NCBI GenBank assembly: GCA_035546355.1
Contig: DATKEH010000132.1
Location: forward strand, 1-16,305
Length of the DNA: 16,305 nucleotides
Direction of reading: 5' to 3'
From: DATKEH01 sp035546355
GTDB taxonomy: Bacteria > Acidobacteriota > Thermoanaerobaculia > Multivoradales > JAIOJS01
A program made the translations under genes and the position numbers. Shown piece after piece: positions 8,207-16,247 of this stretch; the stretch's first letter is position 1; each line of letters opens with the position of its first letter. Below the pieces are notes generated by a model. It worked only from the letters and a program-made list of their open reading frames with translations. It did no database searches and was not told the origin of the DNA.

Positions 8207-8212
8207 AATTCG

Positions 8213-9850
8213 ATGGCGATGCGTGCTCGGCCCCTTGCCCTCGCGGTTTTCGGCATCCTCGTCGCTGGCCTCGCGCCGGCGTCTGCGGCCGGGCCGCAGA
8301 TGGCCATCGACTGGAACGAGGCGCTGTTCGAGGCCTTCCGCGCCAGCGCCATCGACCCGCCCAACGCCTCGCGCCAGCTGGCGATCCTCAACCTCGCGAT
8401 GTTCGACGCCGTCAACGCGATCGAGCGCCGCTACGAGCGCTACGTGCTGACCGACGGGCCCCCGGAGGGCGCGATGCCCGAGGCGGCGGTGGCGGCGGCC
8501 GGGCACGGGGTGTTGACGGCGCTGTACCCGGGGGATTCGGCGCGGCAGGAGGCGCTGCTCGCGGCGCACCTGGCGGGGATGCCCGCGGGTGGCCCGAGGG
8601 ATGCGGGAGTCGGGTGGGGGCATCACTGCGCCGCGGCGATGCTCGCCGCGCGAGAGGGTGACGGGGCGACCGCTCCGCTCCACTGGGCGTCGCCGCTGGG
8701 CACCGGCTGGTGGCTCCCCACGCCGCCCGGCTTCTTCGACGCGCTGATGCCGGCCTGGCCGTACGTGACGCCGTGGGCGATGACCTCCGCCTCGCAGTTC
8801 CGGCCGCCGGGGCCGCCGACGATCAACGACCGGGAGTACCTGCGGGCCTTCCGCCAGGTGAAGGCGCTGGGTGGGACGGTCAGCGCCTGGCGCGATGCCG
8901 AGCAGAGCGAGATCGCCCGCTTCTGGGAGGACGCCCCCGGCACCTACTCCGCTCCCGGCCACTGGCAGATGGTGGCGCACGTGCTGGCCCAGGAGCAGGG
9001 GCTTCCGCTGCTCGAGACCGCGCGCCTCTTCGCGTTGCTGGCCATCGCCCAGGCCGATGCGGCGATCCTGGCCTGGGACGGCAAGTACCACTACAACCAC
9101 TGGCGGCCGGAGACCGCCATCGCCGGCGCCGAGGTCGACGGCAACCCCGCCACCGTCGGCGAGCCGGGGTGGGCACCGTGGATCGTCGACCCGCCCTTCC
9201 CCGCCTACCCGTCGGGCCACAGCACCTTCAGCGGCGCGAGCAGCCGGGTGCTGGCCCGCGTGCTGGGGCGCGACGCCGTCCCCTTCACCGTCGGCTCGGA
9301 CGACCTGCCCCACGCCACCCGCAGCTTCGACAGCCTGTCGCAGGCGGCGGAGGAGAACGGCCTGAGCCGGATCTTCGGCGGGGTGCACTGGGCCTACGAC
9401 AACCGCGACGGCCTCGCCGCCGGCCGCGCCCTGGGGGACTACGTCGTGCTCAACCTGTTGCGGCCGCTCGACGACCCCGGCGGGAGGTGCGCGCCGGCTG
9501 CGCACCGGCTGTGCCTGCACGGCGGCCGCTTCGCCGTCGAGGTCGACTGGCGGGGTCGCGACGGTTCCGGCGCCGTCGCCCTGGTGGGCGACGGCAGCGC
9601 GCTGCCGCTCACCGACTCGGCGGGCGGCTTCTGGTTCTTCTCCCCCGACAACGTGGAGATGTTGGTCAAGGTGTTGGACGCCTGCGGCCAGGACGGACGC
9701 TTCTGGGTCTTCGCCGCCGCCGCCACCGACCTCGAGTACGTGTTGCGGGTCACCGACACCGCCGCCCGGCGCACCCGCACCTACTACAACCCGCTGGGGC
9801 GGCCGTCCAGGGCGGTGACCGACACGGCGGCCTTCGCCACCTGCCCGTGA
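8213..9850 (+). CDS. Secreted vanadium-dependent haloperoxidase / PAP2-type phosphatase with C-terminal accessory domain
   Basis: This 545-residue protein starts with a Sec signal peptide (MAMRARPLALAVFG..., ending ASA-AG near residue 25), so it acts outside the cytoplasmic membrane. The complete vanadate/phosphate-binding set is present: KYHYNHWRP (Lys291, Arg298), YPSGH (333-336, His336 as acid-base) and SRIFGGVH (Ser385, Arg386, His392), i.e. K-X6-RP, PSGH and SR-X5-H. Bacterial members oxidise halides with peroxide or act as acid phosphatases; the sequence does not decide which. Residues about 426-545 form a separate domain with four cysteines (426, 434, 491, 544), FWFF (473-476), NVE, FWVF (497-500) and final CP. 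Without transmembrane segments, two disulfides seem likely. I recall similar tails on secreted acidobacterial proteins. It is monocistronic and ends 7 nt before the convergent AstE-like gene. Confidence 0.9.
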   Translation: MAMRARPLALAVFGILVAGLAPASAAGPQMAIDWNEALFEAFRASAIDPPNASRQLAILNLAMFDAVNAIERRYERYVLTDGPPEGAMPEAAVAAAGHGVLTALYPGDSARQEALLAAHLAGMPAGGPRDAGVGWGHHCAAAMLAAREGDGATAPLHWASPLGTGWWLPTPPGFFDALMPAWPYVTPWAMTSASQFRPPGPPTINDREYLRAFRQVKALGGTVSAWRDAEQSEIARFWEDAPGTYSAPGHWQMVAHVLAQEQGLPLLETARLFALLAIAQADAAILAWDGKYHYNHWRPETAIAGAEVDGNPATVGEPGWAPWIVDPPFPAYPSGHSTFSGASSRVLARVLGRDAVPFTVGSDDLPHATRSFDSLSQAAEENGLSRIFGGVHWAYDNRDGLAAGRALGDYVVLNLLRPLDDPGGRCAPAAHRLCLHGGRFAVEVDWRGRDGSGAVALVGDGSALPLTDSAGGFWFFSPDNVEMLVKVLDACGQDGRFWVFAAAATDLEYVLRVTDTAARRTRTYYNPLGRPSRAVTDTAAFATCP

Positions 9851-9857
9851 GGCGAGG

Positions 9858-10904
9858 TCACGCCGGCGCCCCGCGGCCTCCGGCCTTCTTGGCCAGGTGG
9901 AGCAGCGCATCGCCGCGATGCACCAGGGGGTTGGCGGTGAAGCCGATCACCAGCCCCTCGAACGGCGCCTTCACCGCCTGCACCTGGGTGGAGAAGGGCC
10001 CGGCGATGGCGCCGAGCTGCTGGTGGCGCCGGACCCACTCGCCGAGGCCGGCCGCGAGGTGGAAGATGCCCGAGCGCGGCGCCCGCAGCCAGCGGGTCTC
10101 GCCTGCCTCGAAGGAGGGTGCGGGCTGCTCCTCCTGTTCGGCCGCCGGCCACATGTCGAGGGCGGCGAGCACGCGCAGCACACCGGCCACCCCCACCCGG
10201 ATCGCCTCCTGGTCGAAGCGCAGGGGCTCGCCCGCCTCGTAGACGATGACGTGCGCCCCCTGGCGGCGGGCCGCGGCGCGTAGCGAGCCGGCGATCTCGC
10301 TCGCCGAGTACATCATCGGCGCCCGGAAGGCCTCGGCGATGCGGTGGGTCTCGGGGTCGGCGAGATGGGCGCGGATCTGCGGCAGGTTGGAGCGGTGCTG
10401 CGAGCCGGTGTGGAAGTCGATGCCGTAGCCGCACTTGGAGACCACCGCGTCCATCAGCAGGTGAGCCAGGCGGGCGGCGGTCGAGCCGCGCGACGAGCCG
10501 GGGAAGGAGCGATTCAGGTCGCGGCGGTCGGGCAGGTAGCGGGTCTGCTGCACGAAGCCGAAGACGTTGACCACCGGGACGGCGATCACCGCCCCCTGCA
10601 GGCTGGCCGGCTCGAGGTGGGCGAGAATCCGGCGGATGATCTCCATGCCGTTGAGCTCGTCGCCATGAATGGCGGCGCTCAGCCACAGGCAGGGCCCGGG
10701 CCGGGCGCCGTGCAGCACCGAGACGGGCAGCGACAGCCAGTTGCCGGTGAACAGCCGCGCCACCGGCAGCTCGAGGCGGGCGGCGGTGCCGGGGCGGACG
10801 ACGCGATCGCCGATCCTCAGGGGCTCGCGGCCGGCGGCGAACCGCGCGCGCTGCGGCGCAGCGATGGGCGCCGCGGCCGGATCGCCGGGGGCGGATGCGT
10901 TCAC
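9858..10904 (-). CDS. Succinylglutamate desuccinylase/aspartoacylase (AstE/AspA) family zinc hydrolase
   Basis: The 348-residue protein carries the AstE/AspA zinc site: His80 and Glu83 in AAIHGDE, His165 in DFHTG, the substrate-binding motif RRDLNRSFPG (127-136), and the catalytic Glu223 in VYEAGE. A C-terminal beta domain (about 270-340) follows a linker rich in Glu and Pro. The family shares the zinc carboxypeptidase (M14) fold and cleaves acyl or amide bonds to an amino acid. This subgroup occurs beside rimK and the RimB-type protease in other bacteria, and its true substrate is not established; removal of glutamate added by RimK is a reasonable hypothesis. The start is GTG with GAGGGG 8 nt upstream. 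The gene follows the AAA+ ATPase gene by 79 nt and is the last of the minus-strand block. The first 25 residues are low-complexity and may be partly spurious. Confidence 0.88.
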   Translation of the reverse strand: MNASAPGDPAAAPIAAPQRARFAAGREPLRIGDRVVRPGTAARLELPVARLFTGNWLSLPVSVLHGARPGPCLWLSAAIHGDELNGMEIIRRILAHLEPASLQGAVIAVPVVNVFGFVQQTRYLPDRRDLNRSFPGSSRGSTAARLAHLLMDAVVSKCGYGIDFHTGSQHRSNLPQIRAHLADPETHRIAEAFRAPMMYSASEIAGSLRAAARRQGAHVIVYEAGEPLRFDQEAIRVGVAGVLRVLAALDMWPAAEQEEQPAPSFEAGETRWLRAPRSGIFHLAAGLGEWVRRHQQLGAIAGPFSTQVQAVKAPFEGLVIGFTANPLVHRGDALLHLAKKAGGRGAPA

Positions 10905-10923
10905 CGGCGCCGCCCCTCGCGAC

Positions 10924-10945
10924 CGCCGCCCCCGGTGCGGCGGCG
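10924..10945. repeat. GC-only hairpin between the AAA+ and AstE-like genes
   Basis: CGCCGCC and GGCGGCG form a perfect 7-bp stem with an 8-nt loop in the 79-nt spacer. It ends about 20 nt before the AstE-like GTG. With no T-run it is not a clear terminator; it could attenuate or stabilise the transcript, or be a by-product of base composition. Confidence 0.3.
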
Positions 10946-10983
10946 CTGCGCTGGCTTCGCGGTTCGCTGCACGTCGGCGCCGG

Positions 10984-12465
10984 TCAGCGATAGATCTTGC
11001 CGAAGCGGGAGGCGGGGGTGGCCCGGGACAGCGCCCAGTTGCGGATCTTCTTGACCTGCTCCTCCATGGTGCGGGCCAGGGGGACGGTGACCGAGGTGTT
11101 GCTGGTGACGTCGTCGATGGTCATCGGCCGCTGGGCGTTGTAGGCGTCGATCCTGGCGGCGATGACCGCCTGCTCGATCTCGGCCCCGTTCCACTGCTTG
11201 GTGGCGACGGCCAGGAAATCACACTCGAAGGCGGCGGGGTCGGCCCCCTGGCGCCGCAGGTGGATCTCGAAGATCTGCTGGCGCTCCTCCTCGGTGGGCA
11301 GGTCGACGAAGTAGATCTGGTCGAAGCGGCCCTTGCGGATGAACTCGGCGGGCAGGGCGTGGATGCGGTTGGCGGTGGCGGCGACGAACACCAGCGGCGG
11401 CTTCTCCTGCATCCAGGTGAGGAAGGTGGAGAAGATCTGGGTGTTGGTGACCTTGCCCTCCTGCTGCTCGTCCATGCCCAGGCCGTTCTCGATCTCGTCG
11501 ATCCACAGGATGGCCGGGGCCAGCGCTTCCATCGTCTCGAGGGCGCGGTAGAGGGCCCGCTCCGGCGCCCCGAACTCGCCCGAGTACACCCGCGCCATGT
11601 CGAGGCGGTAGAGGGGCACGTCCCACAGCGACGACACCGCCTTGGCGGCGACGCTCTTGCCGCAGCCGGAGATGCCCATGATCAGCATCCCCTTGGGCGA
11701 CGGGATGCCGTCCTGCACGGCCTGTTTGGTGAACAGCCGCTTGCGCTGCTGGAGCCACTCCTTGAGGTTGTCGAGGCCACCGATCTGGTCGAGGCCGACC
11801 TCGGGGCGGATGAACTCCAGGTAGCCGGCCTTCTTGACCACGATCTCCTTGTCGGCGAAGACCTCCGAGAGGGCGTCGTGGCGTTCCACCTGGCGGGTGC
11901 GGAAGACGCGGTGGAAGGTATGGGTGGCCTCGTTGAGGGTCAGCCCCTTGGCGGCGAAGGCCATGTCCTGGAGCACGTCGGCGGCCATCGGGACGTCGGG
12001 GTAGGCCCGCTGGATGCTCTGGGCCAGCGACTGCAGCTCGTCCTCGCCGGGCAGGCCGATCTCGATGAGCTGGATCTCCTTGATCACGTTCTCCGGAATC
12101 CGCAGCTCGGGCGACAGGACCACCACCAGCGTCTCGGTAGTGCGCAACGCGTAGTAGGCCTCCCGCAGCGCCCGCACCACCCGCGGGTCGTCGAAGTGCG
12201 AGGTCAGGTCCTTGAAGACGTAGATGGCCTGGTCGGCGGCGGCGACGACCTGAGCCAGGGCGGCCACCGGATCGCGGGTGTCGCCGGCGGCGCCGCCGAG
12301 GCCCGAGATGCTGGTCCAGGTGACGACGCGGCCCTTCTCGCCATGGAGCTTCTCGGAGAAGGCCTCCAGCAGCCGCACCACCCGCTCCTCCTCCCAGGTA
12401 CGCACGTAGAGCAGCGGGCGGCGGCTCAGAATGGCGCGCCGGATTTCCTCGGTGGGTGACGCCAT
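10984..12465 (-). CDS. AAA+ ATPase, Ycf46-like
   Basis: The 493-residue protein has the two-part architecture of the Ycf46 group. An N-terminal degenerate domain (1-200; LLYVRTWEEERVV at 18-30, IYVFKDL at 81-87, VVVLSPELRIP at 114-124) precedes a classical AAA+ module. Walker A is GISGCGKS (264-271), Walker B ILWIDE (319-324), sensor 1 AATAN (Asn366), the arginine finger lies in FIRKGRFDQ (375-383), and a sensor 2-like helix starts at NGAEIEQAV (426-434). It is cytoplasmic and probably a ring-forming remodeller; the cyanobacterial homologue has been linked to carbon/photosynthesis regulation, which does not transfer directly. It lies 50 nt after rimK. No Shine-Dalgarno is present, but TACACT is 10 nt upstream of the ATG. 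The conserved small/large AAA+ residues are intact, so it should be active. Confidence 0.9.
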   Translation of the reverse strand: MASPTEEIRRAILSRRPLLYVRTWEEERVVRLLEAFSEKLHGEKGRVVTWTSISGLGGAAGDTRDPVAALAQVVAAADQAIYVFKDLTSHFDDPRVVRALREAYYALRTTETLVVVLSPELRIPENVIKEIQLIEIGLPGEDELQSLAQSIQRAYPDVPMAADVLQDMAFAAKGLTLNEATHTFHRVFRTRQVERHDALSEVFADKEIVVKKAGYLEFIRPEVGLDQIGGLDNLKEWLQQRKRLFTKQAVQDGIPSPKGMLIMGISGCGKSVAAKAVSSLWDVPLYRLDMARVYSGEFGAPERALYRALETMEALAPAILWIDEIENGLGMDEQQEGKVTNTQIFSTFLTWMQEKPPLVFVAATANRIHALPAEFIRKGRFDQIYFVDLPTEEERQQIFEIHLRRQGADPAAFECDFLAVATKQWNGAEIEQAVIAARIDAYNAQRPMTIDDVTSNTSVTVPLARTMEEQVKKIRNWALSRATPASRFGKIYR

Positions 12466-12475
12466 GGGGACGCAC

Positions 12476-12481
12476 AGTGTA
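12476..12481 (-). promoter_or_regulatory. -10-like hexamer TACACT upstream of the AAA+ gene
   Basis: TACACT lies 10 nt before the ATG in the 50-nt rimK-AAA+ spacer, with a weak CTGACG 15 nt further up. Together with the missing Shine-Dalgarno this would give a leader of about 2-4 nt. Confidence 0.35.
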
Positions 12482-12515
12482 GCAAGGAAGGGGTGGCGTC
12501 AGCGGGCGGCGCCGG

Positions 12516-13426
<911 letters not shown>

Positions 13427-13430
<4 letters not shown>

Positions 13431-13930
13431 GGCTGCACCTCGTTGCGGGAGGGGTCGGGGATCACCGGCTCACCGGCGCGGAAGGAGCGGGCGGGGTCTA
13501 CGGTCAGGCGCCGGCGCAGGGCCTGGCGGCCGAGGAGCATGCGGAAGCCCATCAGGTCGCGGCGCACCAGCGTCAGCTCGATCTCCCAGCAGCGCGCGCC
13601 CAGGACCAGCCGGGTCTTGATCACCGGCCGCAGCGTCGCCTTGCCACTCGACGAGCGCACCCAGCGCTCGTCCACCAGCGGCGCCCGCGCCACCACCGTG
13701 TGGCGGGCGTCGCGCTGCACCGGGTGTACCTTGAACGACACCCAGGGCTCGCCGTCCTGGCGGATCTTCCGCACCTCCAAGGCGTGCAGCGCCGAGGAAC
13801 GCGCCCCGGTGTCCACCTTGGTCTTGATGCGGGCGATGTCGAGGTCGGGGAGAGCCACCCACTCGCGCCAGCCGACGGAGGGGCGGCGCCTGCTCTCGCC
13901 AGCCCCCCGTATGCGCCTCTCCGCCGTCAC
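13427..13930 (-). CDS. rimB: RimB-like retropepsin-fold protease (ATP-dependent zinc protease family)
   Basis: The 167-residue protein belongs to the family annotated as ATP-dependent zinc protease, which has a retropepsin-like fold. Key stretches are GWREWVALPDL (20-30), KVDTGARSSALHA (38-50) with the aspartic-protease DTG at 40-42, SFKVHP (65-70), and the closing GFRMLLGRQAL...VDPARSF (128-150). In Pseudomonas, RimB removes glutamates that RimK has added to S6, and the same partnership is implied by the ATGA overlap with rimK. The first 18 residues are arginine-rich and poorly conserved. The start is GTG, the only usable start before the conserved block, with no Shine-Dalgarno and TAGGCT 7 nt upstream. 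The DUF2179 gene ends 21 nt before it. Confidence 0.9.
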
Positions 13931-13937
13931 GGCAGCG

Positions 13938-13943
13938 AGCCTA
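13938..13943 (-). promoter_or_regulatory. -10-like hexamer TAGGCT upstream of rimB
   Basis: TAGGCT lies 7 nt before the rimB GTG inside the 21-nt gap after the DUF2179 gene. No Shine-Dalgarno and no -35 match are seen. It could start a leaderless rimB-rimK transcript. Confidence 0.35.
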
Positions 13944-13951
13944 GCAGAGGG

Positions 13952-14569
13952 TCATTTGGTCTTGCGCAGAGCCCGCCACCAGTGCCACATGCCGGGCCGC
14001 GCGCGCAGCGGCGTGGCGGGCGGGAAGAACCCCTCGGAGGCCCGGCGCACGTCCTCCACCGACAGGAACGACCGCGGGTTGTGACGCTCGACCAGCTCGA
14101 GCACCCGTGGCACGTCCCGCCGCCGCACCACCGTGAAGATCAGCTTCACCCGCCCCTTGACCCCCTCGGCGTCGAGGGAGGTGACACCGAACCCCGCAGC
14201 GGCGAGATTCCCTACCAGCTCGTCGGCCTCGCGCTGGGTGATCACCCGCACCACCTGCATCCCCATCGCCAGGCGGCGCTCGAGGAACAGCCCGAAGCCG
14301 TTGCCGGCGGCGAATCCGCCGGCGTAGGCGACGACGCACAGCGGGTTGCGCAGGTTGGGCAGCACCTGGCTGATCACCGCCAGCCACAGCAGCGACTCGA
14401 AGAAGCCGATGAGGCTCGCCTGCAGGCTCCGCCCCTGCGAGATGGCGACGATGCGCAGCGTCGACAGACCGATGTCGGTGGTGCGGGCGACGAAGATGAA
14501 CAGCGGCAGCACCACCCAGACGAACCACGGCGAGGCGAAGAAGGGGTGGGGGAGGGCGGCGAAGTCCAT
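13952..14569 (-). CDS. DUF2179/DUF5698 (UPF0316-type) membrane protein
   Basis: The 205-residue protein has three predicted membrane helices (about 14-30, 52-70 and 76-94). ARTTDIGLSTLRIVAISQG (28-46), between the first two, and AYAGGFAAGNGFGLFLERRL (81-100) are characteristic of the UPF0316 N-domain. A cytoplasmic DUF2179 domain follows (about 105-170), containing GVTSLDAEGVKGRVKLIFTV and a closing RSFLSVEDVR. DUF2179 is a small ferredoxin-like regulatory fold also found in other membrane proteins; its function is not known. The length is typical. The ATG lacks a Shine-Dalgarno but has GATAAT 8 nt upstream. It stands 137 nt after the SulP-like gene and 21 nt before rimB, so it may lead the rim block. 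Confidence 0.85.
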   Translation of the reverse strand: MDFAALPHPFFASPWFVWVVLPLFIFVARTTDIGLSTLRIVAISQGRSLQASLIGFFESLLWLAVISQVLPNLRNPLCVVAYAGGFAAGNGFGLFLERRLAMGMQVVRVITQREADELVGNLAAAGFGVTSLDAEGVKGRVKLIFTVVRRRDVPRVLELVERHNPRSFLSVEDVRRASEGFFPPATPLRARPGMWHWWRALRKTK

Positions 14570-14577
14570 CGCGTCGC

Positions 14578-14583
14578 ATTATC
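14578..14583 (-). promoter_or_regulatory. -10 element GATAAT upstream of the DUF2179 gene
   Basis: GATAAT matches TATAAT at 5 of 6 positions and lies 8 nt from the ATG, with no Shine-Dalgarno between. The bases 17 nt further up read CTGGCG (3 of 6 to the -35 consensus). It is the best-conserved of the five hexamers placed just before start codons here. Confidence 0.5.
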
Positions 14584-14589
14584 CCTGGA

Positions 14590-14646
14590 CTGGCAGCCAG
14601 CGCCAGAGCGGATCTGTCCGCCGGTCCTGCGGCGAAGCTCCGCCGC
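14590..14646. repeat. Three consecutive short hairpins in the SulP-DUF2179 spacer
   Basis: Within the 137-nt gene-free spacer 14570-14706 lie three perfect short inverted repeats: CTGGC/GCCAG (14590-14606), GCGGA/TCCGC (14608-14621) and GCGGCG/CGCCGC (14629-14646). None has a T-run. They may end the SulP transcript or be by-products of GC richness. I see no gene in this spacer. Confidence 0.3.
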
Positions 14647-14706
14647 GTCTCACCGGGGCGCGGCACCCGCTCCTCGGTCGCGGGAAGAGGGTTGGGGGTC
14701 CGGCCT

Positions 14707-15552
14707 CTACGTGGGGAGTGAGCCCGGCGCCGGGGTTCCCGCCGGGGCCGCAGCATCCGCGGCTCCCTCCACCGCCCGTCGCGCGTCCACCAGGGCGGCC
14801 TCGAGCGAGTGGCGCACTACCAGCCTTCCCGGCCGGTTGCGCAGCCCGGCGCGGAGCATCACGCGGAACGGCTGGCGCTGCACGCCGCCGAGGGCGACGA
14901 AGATGCCGCGGCCGTCCAGGCGCTCGAGGGCCGATTCGAGGTTGACCATGCCGGTGCCATCGACTACCGGTACCGCAGAGAGGTCGAGCACCACCGCCCG
15001 CGCCTCCCGGCCCGCCCGCTCGAGGGCGCTCATCGCCCGCTGCGCGGCGCCGAAGAACAGCGGCCCCGCCACCTCGTAGACGATCAGCCCCGGTGGCAGC
15101 GGCCCGCCGGGCAGGGGGTGGGTCTCGGCCAGCAACCGCACCTCGGCCACCTCGGCCATCCGCCGCATGAACAGCAGCGCCGCCAGTACCACGCCGACCG
15201 ACACCGCCACCACCATGTCGAAGGCGACGGTGAGCCCGAGGCAGCTCCACAGGACCACGACGTCGCTGCGGGGCGCCCGGCGACTCACTCGAGCGACGTG
15301 GCGGTACTCGCTCATGCGGAACGCCACCACCAGCAGCAGGGCCGCCAGCGAGGCCAGCGGCAGGTAGCCCAACAGCGGCGCCAGCAGCGGCGGCACGCCC
15401 GCGGCGACGGCCAGGGCCATCGACAGCGGCACCGCCACCGTTCCCACCACCACGCCCGCCATCAGGTCCTGGCGCAGCGCGGCCATGCCGTAGCCTTCGG
15501 CGAGCGCCTGGCGCAGGGCGGTGCAGAACGGCAGCGAGGTCAGGCGGCGCAT
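14707..15552 (-). CDS. Internally deleted SulP-family anion transporter with intact STAS domain
   Basis: The 281-residue product begins like a SulP transporter: RQDLMAGVVVGTVAVPLSMA (27-46) then AVAAGVPP (48-55). It then jumps directly to the end of the membrane domain: LLAPLLGYLPLASLAALLLV (56-75), FRMSEYRH, RRAPRSDVVVLWSCLGLTVAFD (91-112) and VGVVLAALLFMRRMAEV (119-135). A STAS domain follows (about 153-258) with the NTP-binding-like loop LDLSAVPVVDGTG (189-201). Full-length relatives have about 550 residues, so roughly 300, including the substrate-binding half-helices of TM3 and TM10, are missing; the frame is intact. It cannot be a normal transporter and may be a membrane-anchored STAS protein, a decaying gene, or an assembly collapse. 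GAGGAG is 5 nt before the ATG. It lies 50 nt after the response regulator. Confidence 0.82.
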   Translation of the reverse strand: MRRLTSLPFCTALRQALAEGYGMAALRQDLMAGVVVGTVAVPLSMALAVAAGVPPLLAPLLGYLPLASLAALLLVVAFRMSEYRHVARVSRRAPRSDVVVLWSCLGLTVAFDMVVAVSVGVVLAALLFMRRMAEVAEVRLLAETHPLPGGPLPPGLIVYEVAGPLFFGAAQRAMSALERAGREARAVVLDLSAVPVVDGTGMVNLESALERLDGRGIFVALGGVQRQPFRVMLRAGLRNRPGRLVVRHSLEAALVDARRAVEGAADAAAPAGTPAPGSLPT

Positions 15553-15602
15553 CGGGGCTCCTCACCCGGGTGGGCGCAGCGGGCTCGGGTGGTCCGTCGC
15601 CG

Positions 15603-16247
15603 CTAAGGCAGCAGCCCCTTCTTCGCCGCATACCGCACCACCTCGGCGGTGTTGTGGGCGTCGAGCTTGTCCATCATCCGCGTGCGGTGGTTCTCCGCGG
15701 TCTTGACGCTGATGCCGAGCTCCTTGGCGATCTCCTTGGTGGTCCTCCCCTCGACCACCAGGTGGAAGACCTCGCGCTCGCGGGGAGTGAGGCTGCCGTA
15801 GGGGTCCTCGGGGGCCCCGTCGGGGCGGCGGTACCGCTCGGCGAGGACCTTGGCGGCGTAGGGCCCGAAGTACCCCTTGCCGGCGGCCAGCGCCCGCACC
15901 GCCGCCACCAGCTCGCCCGCGGCGCTGTCCTTGACCAGGTACCCGGAGGCGCCGGCCTGCACCAGGGCCAGCACGTACTCCTCCTCCTCGTGCATGGTGA
16001 GCACCAGGATGCGGGTGCGCGGCAGGCCCTGGTGGATGCGCCGCACCGCCTCGATGCCGGCCAGCCGGGGCATGCCGAGGTCGAGCACGGCGACGTCGGG
16101 GCGCGTCGCCTGCGCCTTCTCGACCGCTTCGAGGCCATCCGCCGCCTCGGCCACCACCTCGCAGTCGCCGGTGGCCGAGAGCAGGCTCACCACTCCCTGG
16201 CGCACGATGGTGTGGTCGTCGGCCACCAGCACGCGGATCTGGGCCAT
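15603..16247 (-). CDS. NarL/FixJ-type response regulator
   Basis: This 214-residue transcriptional regulator has a receiver domain (1-120) with Asp10/Asp11, phosphoacceptor Asp56 in VAVLDLGMP, Thr84 in VLTMH and Lys106 in YLVKDSA. A LuxR-type helix-turn-helix follows (about 152-214): LTPREREVFHLVVEG, TTKEIAKELGISVKTAENH (169-187) and a closing AEVVRYAAKKGLLP. It acts in the cytoplasm and binds DNA as a dimer once phosphorylated. The ATG is chosen because GGAGGAGG lies at a fitting distance and because it overlaps the stop of the upstream kinase by one base (TGATG). A GTG directly before it is too close to that site. The kinase tail upstream identifies its partner. The SulP-like gene 50 nt downstream may be a co-transcribed target. 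Confidence 0.95.
   Translation of the reverse strand: MAQIRVLVADDHTIVRQGVVSLLSATGDCEVVAEAADGLEAVEKAQATRPDVAVLDLGMPRLAGIEAVRRIHQGLPRTRILVLTMHEEEEYVLALVQAGASGYLVKDSAAGELVAAVRALAAGKGYFGPYAAKVLAERYRRPDGAPEDPYGSLTPREREVFHLVVEGRTTKEIAKELGISVKTAENHRTRMMDKLDAHNTAEVVRYAAKKGLLP

Noticed and set aside
8195..8212. An earlier ATG for the haloperoxidase
   Set aside because: Starting there would translate the GGAGGAGGG site and add Gly and Asn residues before the signal peptide; the ATG at 8213 is ideally spaced.
9846..9862. Inverted repeat CGTGA/TCACG formed by the two convergent stop codons as a shared terminator
   Set aside because: The stem is only 5 bp with no T-run, and a shared TGA on both strands creates most of it by chance.
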